Shown here: positions 37,526-47,271 of the stretch, piece after piece | Layout: each line of letters begins with the position of its first letter | Position numbering within the stretch: position 1 is the stretch's first letter | Source of the DNA: Brevundimonas albigilva | GTDB taxonomy: Bacteria > Pseudomonadota > Alphaproteobacteria > Caulobacterales > Caulobacteraceae | DNA length: 64,000 nt | Assembly (NCBI RefSeq): GCF_023503965.1 | Contig: NZ_CP097298.1 | Location: forward strand, 2,559,001-2,623,000 | Direction: 5' to 3' | Program-made: the position numbers and the translations under genes | The notes under the pieces: generated by a model | Seen by the model: only the letters and a program-made list of their open reading frames with translations | Databases searched by the model: none | What the model was told of the DNA's origin: nothing

Positions 37526-39793
37526 ATGTCCGAAACCCGCGCTTCCTCTCTCCGCGCGCTTCTCTTCGCCTCCAGCGCCGCCGGAATGCTGGTGGCGGCC
37601 CCAGCCGTCGCCGCCGATGCGTCGGCTGACGAGGCCGTCGTCACCGCCGCCGACCAGCAACAGCCGGCCAACCTGGGCACCATCGACGTGAACGGCCAGG
37701 TCCAGAAACGCGAACCGCAAAGCCCGGAATATGTGGCGCCGCTGGTGGACACGCCCCGCGCGGTGACGATCATTCCCGAGCAGATCATCACCCAGACCGC
37801 CGCCACCTCGCTGGAGGATCTGCTGCGCACCTCGCCCGGCATCACCTTCGGCGCCGGCGAAGGCGGCCAGCCCCTGGCGGAGCGTCCCTTCATCCGCGGC
37901 CAGTCCTCGGCCAACAACATCTTCGTGGACGGCGTGCGCGATACGGGCGGCCAGTCGCGCGAGGTCTTCAACCTGGAACAGGTCGAGGTCATCAAGGGGC
38001 CTGACTCGGTCTATTCGGGCCGTGGTTCGGGCGGCGGCAGCATCAATCTGGGCTCCAAGACGCCGCGCCTCACCGACTTCGTCAGCGTCGGCGCCGCGGT
38101 CGGCACTGACGACTATTATCGCGCCACCATCGACGGCAACTGGCGCTTCAACGACACCACCGCCTTCCGCCTGAACCTGCTGGCGACCGAGGGCGACGTT
38201 CCGAACCGGAACGCGGTGGATTTCGAGAAGTACGGCCTGGCGATGGCCTTCGCCACCGGCCTGGGAACCGACACGACCGCGACCCTCAGCCATTATCGCC
38301 TGCGCAGCGATTCCATGCCGGACTACGGCATCCCGCTCTACACCAAGCTGGGCGGCGCCACGGCGCCGCGTCCCGACGCCTCGGGCATCCTGGACGTGCC
38401 CTATGACACCTTCTACGGCCTGAAGGCGCGCGACTATCTGCGCAACGAGGTGGACAGCGTGACCCTGAAGCTGGAGCACCGCTTCAGCGACACCCTGGCG
38501 ATCCGCAACATCACCCGCTACTCGGAAACCCTGAACGACTATGTGGTGACCAACCCCGGCGACGGCGGCTCGGCGCGGCTGGTCGACGGCGAATGGTGGA
38601 TGAAGCGGGGCCTGAAGTCGCGCTGGAACCCGACCGAGACCCTGGCCAACGTCACCGACCTGTACGGCTCGTTCCAGACCGGCGCGATCAGGCACAGCTT
38701 CGACATCGGCCTGGAGCTGTCGACCGAGGACAACAAGAACGCCTCCTACACCGTCACCACGACCGGCGGCACGGCCTGCCCGACGGGCTTCACCGGCTTC
38801 GACTGCACCCTGGTCTATGACCCGAACCCGAACGATCCGTGGACCGGCTCGATCGTGCGCGGCGCGGTCAGCGCCAACACGACCGACACCACGGCGGTCT
38901 ACGCCTTCGATTCCATCGCGTTCGGCGAGAAGTGGCTGTTGAACCTGGGCCTACGCTGGGACGACTATTCGGTCGACGGCGTGGACGGCGCAGGCGTCGC
39001 GATCCCTGAAGCGCGATGGGACTTTGTCAACTATCAGGTCGGCCTGGTCTACAAACCGACGGCGAACACCAGCGTCTACGCCTCCTTCTCGACCGCCTCG
39101 ACCCCGCCGACCATTCAGGGCGGCGACCAGAACGCCGCGCCGACGGCGGCCAACGCCGTGCTGGATCCGGAAGACACCGAGAGCTACGAGGTGGGCGCGA
39201 AGGCCAATCTGTTCGGCGAGCGTCTGTCGCTTTCGGGCGCCCTGTTCCAGACCACCCGCAAGAACGCTCTGATCCTGGTCGACGACGGCGTTTCCGAACA
39301 GGTGGGCGAGACCGAGGTGCGCGGCCTCGAACTGGGCGTCTCGGGCAACATCACCCCGGCCTGGACCGTGTTCGGCGGCTACACCTACATGGACTCCGAA
39401 CTGGTCCGCGGCCCCGTGACCATCGTGGACGGCGAGCCGGTTCCCAGCGTCTTCGAGGGCCTGCAGCTGGCCAATACGCCGGAGCACAGCGTCAGCCTGT
39501 TCTCGACCTATCGCGTCATGCCGCGTCTGACGCTGGGCGGCGGCGTCTATTATGTGTCCGACCGGTTCGGCGGCAACCAGGGCGGGGCCGGCGGCGGCGC
39601 CAACCGCGTCTTCGCCCCGGAATACACCCGCATCGACCTGTTCGGCAGCTACGAGCTGACCGACCGGGCCAGCCTGCAGCTGAACATCCAGAACGCCGGC
39701 GACGAGGAATACATCCTGCGGACCAACGGCGTGCACCACGCCGACCCGGCGCCGGGTCGCCAGGCGATCCTGAAGCTGAACGTACGCTTCTAA
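37526..39793 (+). CDS. TonB-dependent siderophore receptor (Fiu/catecholate type)
   Basis: 755-aa outer-membrane receptor importing ferric siderophores with TonB energy. A signal peptide (about 1-31) ends AVAADAS. The plug domain contains TPRAVTIIPEQII, SLEDLLRTSPGITFGAGEGG, FIRGQSSANNIFVDGVRD and VEVIKGPDSVYSGRG. The barrel ends in an aromatic residue (LKLNVRF). The Fur-like box upstream and the PiuC gene downstream both point to iron-limited expression. A terminator follows, so piuC may depend partly on its own promoter or on read-through. Confidence 0.94.
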   Translation: MSETRASSLRALLFASSAAGMLVAAPAVAADASADEAVVTAADQQQPANLGTIDVNGQVQKREPQSPEYVAPLVDTPRAVTIIPEQIITQTAATSLEDLLRTSPGITFGAGEGGQPLAERPFIRGQSSANNIFVDGVRDTGGQSREVFNLEQVEVIKGPDSVYSGRGSGGGSINLGSKTPRLTDFVSVGAAVGTDDYYRATIDGNWRFNDTTAFRLNLLATEGDVPNRNAVDFEKYGLAMAFATGLGTDTTATLSHYRLRSDSMPDYGIPLYTKLGGATAPRPDASGILDVPYDTFYGLKARDYLRNEVDSVTLKLEHRFSDTLAIRNITRYSETLNDYVVTNPGDGGSARLVDGEWWMKRGLKSRWNPTETLANVTDLYGSFQTGAIRHSFDIGLELSTEDNKNASYTVTTTGGTACPTGFTGFDCTLVYDPNPNDPWTGSIVRGAVSANTTDTTAVYAFDSIAFGEKWLLNLGLRWDDYSVDGVDGAGVAIPEARWDFVNYQVGLVYKPTANTSVYASFSTASTPPTIQGGDQNAAPTAANAVLDPEDTESYEVGAKANLFGERLSLSGALFQTTRKNALILVDDGVSEQVGETEVRGLELGVSGNITPAWTVFGGYTYMDSELVRGPVTIVDGEPVPSVFEGLQLANTPEHSVSLFSTYRVMPRLTLGGGVYYVSDRFGGNQGGAGGGANRVFAPEYTRIDLFGSYELTDRASLQLNIQNAGDEEYILRTNGVHHADPAPGRQAILKLNVRF

Positions 39794-39816
39794 AGGCCCG
39801 ATCCCCGGCCTATCCT

Positions 39817-39850
39817 GACGGCCCCGTCCCCGGCGGGGCCGTCTTCCTTT
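39817..39850 (+). terminator. Rho-independent terminator after the siderophore receptor
   Basis: 10-bp stem GACGGCCCCG (39817-39826) and CGGGGCCGTC (39834-39843) with a 7-nt loop, followed by TTCCTTTT. Confidence 0.82.
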
Positions 39851-39865
39851 TCGGCGAGGCCCGCC

Positions 39866-40552
39866 ATGCTGCTGCACATCCCCCAGGTCTTCACCAAGGA
39901 CGAGGTGGCCGTCCTGCGCGGCAAGCTGGACGCCGGTCCCTGGGCCGACGGCAACATGACCTCGGGCCACCAGTCGGCGACCGCCAAGCGGAACCAGCAG
40001 CTGCCCGAGGATTCCGCCGTCGCGCGCGAAGTCTCGGCCCTGGTCGCCCAGGCGCTGCACGCCAACCCCATGTTCGTCGCCGCCGCCCTGCCGCACACCC
40101 TCTTCCCGCCGCTGTTCAACCGCTACGAGGGCGGGGGCGAGTTCGGGACCCATGTCGACAACGCCATCCGTCAGCAGCGCGGCGGCGGCGCCTTGCGCAT
40201 CCGCAGCGACCTGTCGGCCACCCTGTTCCTGTCCGAGCCCGAGGACTACGACGGCGGCGAGCTGGTGGTGGAGGAGATGTACGGTTCCCAGTCGGTCAAG
40301 CTGCCGGCCGGGGACCTGGTCCTCTATCCGTCCAAGAGCCTGCACCACGTCACCCCGGTGACGCGCGGCGCGCGGGTGTCGTCCTTCATGTGGCTGCAAA
40401 GCCTGGTGCGCGACGACGGCGACCGCGAGATGCTGTTCCGGCTGGACGTCGCCACCCAGCGCGTGGCCGTGGAAAAGGGGCCGAAGGACCAGGCGGTGAT
40501 CGAGCTGACCGGCGTCTATCACAACCTGCTGCGCCGTTGGGCCGAGGTGTGA
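39866..40552 (+). CDS. piuC: Fe(II)/2-oxoglutarate-dependent PKHD-type hydroxylase (PiuC/YbiX)
   Basis: 228-aa dioxygenase of the YbiX/PiuC family, usually found beside Fiu/PiuA-type receptors and induced by iron starvation. Iron ligands are seen as H-x-D in [10 protein letters not shown] and a distal His in SLHHVTPV, with Arg in RGARVSSF to bind 2-oxoglutarate. The start [14 protein letters not shown] is typical and the length is normal. The substrate is not known for the family; a role in siderophore use is inferred from context. Confidence 0.94.
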   Translation: MLLHIPQVFTKDEVAVLRGKLDAGPWADGNMTSGHQSATAKRNQQLPEDSAVAREVSALVAQALHANPMFVAAALPHTLFPPLFNRYEGGGEFGTHVDNAIRQQRGGGALRIRSDLSATLFLSEPEDYDGGELVVEEMYGSQSVKLPAGDLVLYPSKSLHHVTPVTRGARVSSFMWLQSLVRDDGDREMLFRLDVATQRVAVEKGPKDQAVIELTGVYHNLLRRWAEV

Positions 40553-40670
40553 CTTCCGGGCGACGCTGAGGTTTTTCGCCGCGCGGGGGTGAACCGGATC
40601 GAAGCGTGGCTATTGTAACCCCTGATGTTCCAGGACGCTCCGCCCCCCACCGCCCGCCCAGGTTTCCGAC

Positions 40671-42656
40671 GTGGTGGTCACCGCCGCACGCCTGCCGCCC
40701 GCCGCCGCCGACGCCGCCTTTTCGGTGACGCGACTGGATCCCCAGGTGCTGGGTCGTTCCACCCGCCTGGACGAGGCGTTGCGAAGCGTGCCGGCCGTGT
40801 CGCTGTTCCGGCGGACCACGAGCCTGGCCGCCAATCCGACCACCCAGGGGATCTCGTTGCGCGCCATCGCCCCGTCCGGGGCTGGCCGCACCCTGGTCAC
40901 GCTGGACGGCGTGCCGCTGAACGACCCGTTCGGCGGCTGGGTCATCTGGTCCCAGGCGGCGCCCGAGGCGCTTGAGGGCGTGGACGTGATCCGGGGCGCC
41001 GGGGCCGGCCCCTATGGCGCCGGCGCGTTGACGGGCACGATCCAGCTGCGCGAGCGGGATTCGGGCGGCGTGCTGGACCTGTCCGTCGCGGAACGGGGCG
41101 GGGCGCGAGCCGCGGGGTCCGGCTCGACCCAGCTGGGCGCGGTTCGCCTGACGGCCTCGGGCCTCTATGAGGTCAGCGACGGCTATGTTCCGGTGCGCGG
41201 CGCCGCGGCGGGGGCGGCGGACACGCCCCTGGATCTGGACAGCCGCAGCGCGTCGTTGCGGGCCGATGCGCCGGTCGGCTCGGCCGCCTTGTCCCTGCGC
41301 GCCTCGACCTGGGAGGAGGATCGCGGGTCCGGCCTGGCGAACACCCGCGCCAACGCCAGCGGCCACGCGCTGAGCGCCACCCTGGCTCGGGCGCCCCAGG
41401 CTGGCGACTATGGCTGGCGTCTTCAGGGCTGGAGGATCGAAAGCGATTTCGCCAACAGTTCGGCGTCGGTCGCCGCGGATCGCGCGACCACCACGCCGGC
41501 CAACGACCAGTATAAGACCCCGGCCGCGGGGTGGGGCGTGAACGCCGCCCTGCGCCGCCGCGCGGCCTCGGTCGCGGGCGGGCGGTTGGAGTGGGAGGTC
41601 GGCGCCGACGCCCGCTTCAACGAGGGCCAGACCAACGAACGGTTCAGCAATCCGACCGGCGCCGGCTTCACCAAGGGCCGCAAGGCGGGCGGCGAGACCG
41701 CCGTGGCCGGCGGCTACGTCGATGCGTCCTGGAGCGACGAGGCCTGGCTGGTCGCCGGCGGCCTGCGATGGGACCATTGGGAGAACACCGCCGGCTTCCG
41801 CTACGAGTACGACCTGGCCACCGGCGCGGCGCTGCTGGACGAGACCGACGCCGATCGCGACGGTGAAGTGGTCAGCGGCCGCCTGGCCGTGCGGCGCGAC
41901 CTGGGCCAGGGTTACGCCGCGCGCGCGGCCGCCTATTCCGGGTTCCGTCCCGCGACGTTGAACGAACTGCACCGGCCGTTCCGCGTCGGCAACGACATCA
42001 CCGAGGCCAACGCCGCCTTGGAGCCGGAGACGCTGCGCGGCGTGGAGGCCGGCCTGGCCTTCGACCAGGACGGGCGGGCCTGGGGCGCGACCGTCTTCTG
42101 GAACGAGATCGAGGACGCCATCGTCAACGTCACGATCGGCGAGGGGCCGGGGACCTTCCCGCGCGCGGGCTTCGTGCCGGCGGGCGGCGTCCTGAGACAG
42201 AGGCAGAATGCGGGGACCATCAAGGCGTGGGGCGTGGAGCTAAATGGGTCGACGCGCCTGTCCAAGACGATTTCCCTGGACGCCGCCCTGGCCTGGACGG
42301 ACGCCGAGGTCGATGGCGGGACGGCGGCGCCCCAGCTGACCGGCTTGCGCCCGGCCCAGGCGCCCGAATGGAGCGCCACGGCCGGCCTTGACTGGCGCAT
42401 CTCGCCCCGCCTGACCCTGGCGGTCGCGGCGCGTTACGAATCCGAGCGTTTCGACGACGATCTGAATAGCCGCGTGCTGGACGCCGCGGTGACGGCGGAC
42501 GTCCGGGCGGAATGGGCGATGCGCGCGGGCGCGACCCTGTGGCTGGCCGCCGACAACCTGTTCGACGCCGATGTGGAGGTGTCGGAGACCGGAACTGGCG
42601 TGGCGGGTTACGGCCCGCCGCGGACGCTGAGGGCGGGCGTGCGGCTGGCCTACTGA
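40671..42656 (+). CDS. TonB-dependent receptor, N-terminus unclear
   Basis: At least 661 aa of an outer-membrane TonB-dependent receptor: plug segments DEALRSVPAVSLFRR, QGISLRAIAPSGAGRTLVTL (locator) and VDVIRGAGAGPYGAGALTG, and barrel strands to the end (LRAGVRLAY). The usual signal peptide is missing. In-frame codons just upstream read AQVSD, but the frame then meets a TGA at 40624. An ATG at 40625 starts a different frame (MFQDAPPP), and the six-C run near 40640 may hide an indel. The gene leads the PepSY-DUF2271-DUF4198-ApbE block, so an iron substrate is likely. Confidence 0.85.
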   Translation: MVVTAARLPPAAADAAFSVTRLDPQVLGRSTRLDEALRSVPAVSLFRRTTSLAANPTTQGISLRAIAPSGAGRTLVTLDGVPLNDPFGGWVIWSQAAPEALEGVDVIRGAGAGPYGAGALTGTIQLRERDSGGVLDLSVAERGGARAAGSGSTQLGAVRLTASGLYEVSDGYVPVRGAAAGAADTPLDLDSRSASLRADAPVGSAALSLRASTWEEDRGSGLANTRANASGHALSATLARAPQAGDYGWRLQGWRIESDFANSSASVAADRATTTPANDQYKTPAAGWGVNAALRRRAASVAGGRLEWEVGADARFNEGQTNERFSNPTGAGFTKGRKAGGETAVAGGYVDASWSDEAWLVAGGLRWDHWENTAGFRYEYDLATGAALLDETDADRDGEVVSGRLAVRRDLGQGYAARAAAYSGFRPATLNELHRPFRVGNDITEANAALEPETLRGVEAGLAFDQDGRAWGATVFWNEIEDAIVNVTIGEGPGTFPRAGFVPAGGVLRQRQNAGTIKAWGVELNGSTRLSKTISLDAALAWTDAEVDGGTAAPQLTGLRPAQAPEWSATAGLDWRISPRLTLAVAARYESERFDDDLNSRVLDAAVTADVRAEWAMRAGATLWLAADNLFDADVEVSETGTGVAGYGPPRTLRAGVRLAY

Positions 42657-42677
42657 TCGTCGCCGCCGCCACTGCTA

Positions 42678-42694
42678 TTGAAAACGGTTCGCAA
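42678..42694. promoter_or_regulatory. Fur-like half-conserved operator before the PepSY gene
   Basis: TTGAAAACGGTTCGCAA has the spacing of the box at 37484-37500, with one arm matching (TCGCAA) and the other diverged (TTGAAA). It lies 19 nt before the GTG start of the PepSY gene and just after the receptor stop. Confidence 0.4.
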
Positions 42695-42712
42695 CAGTGG
42701 CAGAGCGGTCGC

Positions 42713-43402
42713 GTGACCGATCTCGCCCCGCAACGTCAGGCTGAATCCGCCAAGCCCGCCAGGCCTCAGCCCGCCAAGCCGAAGGCGGCGCTGAATGGCG
42801 CGCGGTCGTTCTGGCTGAAGCAGCTGCATTCCTGGCACTGGATTTCGGCGGCGCTCAGCCTGGTCGGCATGATCCTGTTCGCCGTCACGGGGATCACCCT
42901 GAACCACGCGGCCCAGATCCCGGCCGAGCCGGTCACGGTCGAGCAGACCGCGACCCTGCCGCAGCCGCTGCTTGACCGCCTGTCGTCATTCCCGGACGAA
43001 ACGACCGACCCGGCGCCCGAGGCGGTCGCGCGCTGGGCCTCCCGGACGTTGTCGGTCGACATCGCCGGCAAGCCGACCGAGACCACGCCCGATGAAATCT
43101 ACGTCGCCCTGCCGACGCCCGGCGGCGACGGCTGGCTGACCATCGACCGGGCGACAGGCGACGCCCTGCACGAAAACACCACCCGCGGCTGGATCGCCTA
43201 CCTGAACGACCTGCACAAGGGCCGGAACGCCGGCCCGGTCTGGTACTGGTTCATCGACGTCTTCGCCGTGGCCTGCGTGATCTTCGCGGTCACCGGCCTG
43301 GGCCTGATGTGGCTTCACGCGCGGGGGCGGCCGTCGACCTGGCCCCTGGCGGGCCTCGGCCTGCTGATCCCCGTCGTCATCGCCCTGATCTTCATTCACT
43401 GA
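42713..43402 (+). CDS. PepSY-associated membrane protein
   Basis: 229-aa protein starting at GTG 42713. A basic, Pro-rich cytoplasmic head (about 1-35) is followed by a membrane segment (WISAALSLVGMILFAVTGI), a periplasmic PepSY-like loop, and two C-terminal membrane segments (VFAVACVIFAVTGLGLMW and LAGLGLLIPVVIALIF). Such proteins are often encoded beside TonB receptors and flavoreductases and may take part in electron transfer to ferric siderophores. It begins a tight five-gene run to 47212. Confidence 0.85.
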   Translation: MTDLAPQRQAESAKPARPQPAKPKAALNGARSFWLKQLHSWHWISAALSLVGMILFAVTGITLNHAAQIPAEPVTVEQTATLPQPLLDRLSSFPDETTDPAPEAVARWASRTLSVDIAGKPTETTPDEIYVALPTPGGDGWLTIDRATGDALHENTTRGWIAYLNDLHKGRNAGPVWYWFIDVFAVACVIFAVTGLGLMWLHARGRPSTWPLAGLGLLIPVVIALIFIH

Positions 43403-43425
43403 GCCAATCGCCGAGAGTGTACCGG

Positions 43426-43935
43426 ATGCGCCTTCTTCCCATCGTCGTCACCACCGCCGGCCTGGCCGCGGCCGCGCCGGCCCTGGCCGCCGACCTGTCG
43501 GTCTCGGTCGACATCCCCCGCCTGAACACGGCCTCCTACCACCGCCCCTATGTGGCGATCTGGATCGAACAGCCCGATCAGACCGCCGTTCGCACCCTGG
43601 CGGTCTGGTACCAGCAGACCCGCAACAACGAGGGCGACGGCAAGGACTGGCTGAAGGATCTGCGCACCTGGTGGAGAAAGGGCGGTCGCGCCATGACCCT
43701 GCCGGCCGACGGCGTGTCGGGCGCCACGCGCGCGCCGGGAACCCAGACCGTCCGCGTGCCGGGCGCGCGCCTGGCCGGCCTGCAGCCCGGGCAATACAAC
43801 ATCGTCGTCGAGGCGGCGCGCGAACTGGGCGGCCGTGAATCCGTGCGCGTCCCGTTCCGCTGGGGCGCGCCCAACACCGGCCAGGCCTCCGGCTCCAATG
43901 AACTGGGCGCCGTGCGCGTCGCCGTCACCCGCTAA
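43426..43935 (+). CDS. DUF2271 exported protein
   Basis: 169-aa protein with a cleavable signal (ending APALAADL). The mature part shows the DUF2271 pattern: RPYVAIWIEQPD, TLAVWYQQTRNNEGDGKDWLKDL (locator), WWRKGGR and DGVSGATRAPGTQ. The Trp/Lys-rich patch and GATRAPG segment are conserved in the family, whose function is unknown. Context links it to PepSY, DUF4198 and ApbE genes. Confidence 0.88.
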   Translation: MRLLPIVVTTAGLAAAAPALAADLSVSVDIPRLNTASYHRPYVAIWIEQPDQTAVRTLAVWYQQTRNNEGDGKDWLKDLRTWWRKGGRAMTLPADGVSGATRAPGTQTVRVPGARLAGLQPGQYNIVVEAARELGGRESVRVPFRWGAPNTGQASGSNELGAVRVAVTR

Positions 43936-43947
43936 AGGATCGTCGCC

Positions 43948-44748
43948 ATGAAGAAATCCCTCGCCCTGCTGGCCCTCACCGCCGTCCTGGCTGCGCCGAT
44001 GGCCGCCCAGGCCCACCGCGCCTGGATGGCGCCGGCCTACACCGTGCTGTCGGGCAACGACGGCTGGGTCAGCTTCGACGCCGGAATGTCCAACGGGGTC
44101 TTCATCCCCGACCACAACGCCATGCGGCTGAACGGCCTGGTCATCACCGCGCCGGACGGCTCGGCCGCCCAGGCCGAGAACCAGATGCAGGGCCGCTACC
44201 GCTCGACCTTCGATCTGCATCTGACCCAGAACGGCACCTACAAGGTCGCCAACGTCATGAACGGATTCATGGCCAGCTACACCCTGAACGGCGAGCAGAA
44301 GCGCTGGCGCGGATCGGCGGCGGAGTTTCCGGCCGCCCTGCCGCAGGGCGCGACCGACGTGCGGGCCACGCGCACCGCGAACCGCATCGAGACCTTCGTC
44401 ACCCTGAACAATCCGACCGACACGGTCTTCGCCCCGACCAACGAAGGGCTGGAGATGGTCCCGGTCACCCATCCCAACGACCTGGTGGCGGGCGAGGCGG
44501 CGACGTTCAAGCTGCTGAACGACGGGCGGCCGGCGGCGGACCTGGACGTCACCGTCGCGCGGGGCGGCCTGCGCTATCGCGACAATCCCGAGGAATCGAC
44601 CGTCAAGACGGGCGCCGACGGGACGTTCTCGATCACCTGGCCCGAAGCGGGGATGTACTGGCTGAACGCCTCGGTGCGCAGCGAGGGCCAGGGCGATCAG
44701 CCGGGCGCCAATGCGCAATATGTGGCGGTGGTCGAGGTCCTGCCCTAA
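43948..44748 (+). CDS. DUF4198 exported protein (metal-uptake-associated)
   Basis: 266-aa protein with signal peptide ending AAQAHRAW; the His at the mature N-terminus (QAHRAWMAP) is characteristic of DUF4198 proteins and may bind metal. The N-terminal beta domain is followed by an Ig-like C-terminal domain (ADGTFSITWPEAGMYWLNAS). DUF4198 members are associated with nickel, cobalt or iron transport; here the neighbours suggest iron. 12 nt follow DUF2271. Confidence 0.88.
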   Translation: MKKSLALLALTAVLAAPMAAQAHRAWMAPAYTVLSGNDGWVSFDAGMSNGVFIPDHNAMRLNGLVITAPDGSAAQAENQMQGRYRSTFDLHLTQNGTYKVANVMNGFMASYTLNGEQKRWRGSAAEFPAALPQGATDVRATRTANRIETFVTLNNPTDTVFAPTNEGLEMVPVTHPNDLVAGEAATFKLLNDGRPAADLDVTVARGGLRYRDNPEESTVKTGADGTFSITWPEAGMYWLNASVRSEGQGDQPGANAQYVAVVEVLP

Positions 44749-44757
44749 GCGGGTCGG

Positions 44758-45853
44758 ATGACCGACAAACCCTTCCAGCCCGCAAGTCGGGCCGCGCCGT
44801 CTCCCGTCAGCATCGGCGACGCCGCGCCCTTGGCCGACCGGTCGGGCGACCGCGTGCTGATTCCGCCCGTGGCGCAGGCTCCCGAGCGACCGCCCAGCGA
44901 CATCGTCTGGTCGCTGGGCGGCCAGACGATGGGGACGACCTGGAACGCGCGCCTCATCGCCCCGCCCGGCGCCGACAAGGCCGCGTTCCAGTCGGCGATC
45001 GAGGCGGAACTGGCCGAAATCGTGCGCCTGTTCAGCCCGTGGGAGCGGGGCAGCGAGATCAGCCGGTTCAACGCGGCCCCCCAGGGGGTCTGGGCGGTGT
45101 CGCAGGCGTTCTGGGACTTTCTGGACGCCGCCATGGACCTGGGCGACGAGACCAACGGGGCGGTCGATCCCACCCTGGGCGCCCTGGTCGATCTGTGGGG
45201 CTTCGGCCCCCCGGTCCTCGTTCGCCCCTGTTGCCGACGCCCGAGGACGAGGAGATCGTCGCCGCCTTGAAGGTGTCGGGCTGGCAGAAACTGCGGTTGA
45301 ACCGCGACGCCCGCGCGGTGATGCAGATGGGCGGCATGAAGCTGGATTTCTCCGCCCTGGCCAAGGGCCATGCGGTGGACCGGGTCTCTGACCGCCTCAT
45401 GGCGATGGGCGCGACCTCGCACCTGGTCGAGATCGGCGGCGAGCTGAAGGAAGAGGCGTCAAGCCGGACGCCCAGCCCTGGTGGGCCGAGATCGAGCGGC
45501 TAGCGGACAGCCCCGCGCCGCGCACCGTGGTCGCCCTGCACGAACTGGCCGTGGCCACCAGCGGCGACTATCGCCGTGCGTTCGAGCATCAGGGTCGGCT
45601 CTATCCGCACACCATCGACGGCTCGACCGGCCAGCCGGTGGACAATGGCCTGGCCTCGGTCAGCGTGCTGCACGCCCAGGCGCTGAGAGCCGACGCCTAC
45701 GCCACCGCCCTGACCGTCATGGGGCCCTACGACGGGCCCGAGTTCGCGGAAGGCCTCGGCCTGGCGGCGCATTTCGTCCAGCGCACCGACCGGGGACTGG
45801 TCGAGCGCATGACCCCGGCCTGGCGCGCCATGATGGACGACGACACGGCGTGA
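44758..45853 (+). CDS. apbE: FAD:protein FMN transferase ApbE, with two frame breaks
   Basis: Covalently attaches FMN to Thr/Ser of flavoproteins, usually at a D-G-x-T-S/A-A/T motif. Visible parts: SLGGQTMGTTWNARL, ETNGAVDPTLGALVDLWGFG, DFSALAKGHAVDRVSD, LVEIGGELK and the metal-binding HTIDGSTGQPVDNGLASVSV. The frame breaks at the six-C run 45207-45212 and at the GG of 45449-45450; one base at each gives a continuous 365-aa protein. There is no obvious signal or lipobox at the N-terminus, unlike many periplasmic ApbE proteins. Its stop overlaps the flavoreductase start (GTGA). Confidence 0.88.
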
Positions 45854-47212
45854 CCCTCGATCCTGCCCGCTGGCTGTGGGCGGCCGGCGCGATCCTGCTC
45901 TGGCTGGCCCTGATCGCCCTGATCGTCTGGCGCGAAAGACGGGCCAGGGCCCGCGCCCGCGCCCGGTCCGAGGCGATGGCGGGAGACAGCGAGGCCGTTC
46001 TGGTCGCCTTCGCCAGCCAGACGGGCTTTGCGGAGGAGCTGGCCTGGATGACGGCCAAGGCCCTGGGACAGGGCGGCGTGGGCGCGCGGGTGCTGTCCTT
46101 CTCCGACATGGACATTGAGACGCTGAAGACGGCCGGCCGCGCCTTGCTGATCGTCTCGACCACGGGGAGGGCGATCCGCCCGACGCCGCCGCGGGCTTCG
46201 TGCGCAGGGCGATGGGGTGCAACGCCGACCTGTCCGATCTTCGCTTCGGCCTGTTGGCCCTGGGGGACCGGTCCTACGACCGGTTTTGCGGCTTCGGTCA
46301 CGCCGTGGACGGGTGGCTGCGGCGATCGGGCGCCGAGCCCCTGTTCGATCCGGTCGAGGTGGACGATGGCGACGCCGGCGCCATCCGCCACTGGCAGCAC
46401 CAGCTGAACCAGATCGCGGGCGTCGCGTCCGCGCCGGACTGGACGCCGCCGGCCTACGAGCCGTGGCGGCTGGCGTCGCGAACCTTGGTCAATCCGGGTT
46501 CGCCAGGCGCTGAGGCCTATCACCTGGCGTTCGAGCCGGCGGGGCCCGCGCCCGATTGGTCGGCCGGCGACATAGCCGAGATCGGGGTCCCGGCTCGCGA
46601 CGGCCAGCCCGCGCCCGGCGCGCGCGAATACTCCATCGCCTCCCTGCCGGAGGATGGACGGCTGGAGTTGCTGATCCGGCTGATGCGCCGCCCCGACGGC
46701 CAGCTCGGCTTGGCGTCGGGGTGGCTGACCCAGACCCTGGCCCTGGGCGACGAGGTCGGGATGCGGGTGCGGGTCAACCGGGGCTTCCACGGCCCCTCGG
46801 CCGAGACGCCCCTGATTCTGATCGGCAACGGCACCGGGATCGCGGGCTTGCGCGCACACCTGAAGGCGCGCGCCTCGGCCGGCGCCGGGGCCTGGCTGCT
46901 GTTCGGGGAACGGACGCGCGCGCACGACGCCTTCTTCGACGCCGAGCTTCAGGCCTGGCTCGCCTCGGGCGTGCTGACCCGGCTGGATCGAGCCTTTTCG
47001 CGGGACGCCGGCGGCGGCCGTTACGTGCAGGACCTGATCTCATCCGCCGCCGCCGACGTCCGCGCCTGGGTCGATCGTGGGGCCGCCGTCTATGTCTGCG
47101 GCAGCCTGGAGGGTATGTCGCAGGGGGTGATTCGGCGTTGCAGCAGGCGCTGGGCGAGGCGCGTCTGCTGGAGCTGCTGGAAACCGGACGTTACCGCCGC
47201 GACGTCTATTAG
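45850..47212 (+). CDS. Membrane-anchored diflavin reductase (CysJ-like), with two frame breaks
   Basis: Predicted 454-aa protein: an N-terminal membrane anchor (about 6-28, WLWAAGAILLWLALIALIVW, locator), a flavodoxin domain (LVAFASQTGFAEELAW; LIVSTTGEGDPPDAA) and an FAD/NADPH reductase domain (AREYSIASLPEDG; LILIGNGTGIAGLRAHLKAR as locator; VYVCGSLEGM). The architecture is like sulfite reductase flavoprotein or P450 reductase. Missing G in runs at 46164-46167 and 47123-47127 explain the frame changes; the corrected end is ...ELLETGRYRRDVY. It probably supplies electrons across the membrane with the PepSY protein. Confidence 0.88.
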
Positions 47213-47271
47213 GGTTTTCCACCCCGCCGACACCCTGTCATCAAGGGCGAAGGACGCTGGGAGGTCTGATC

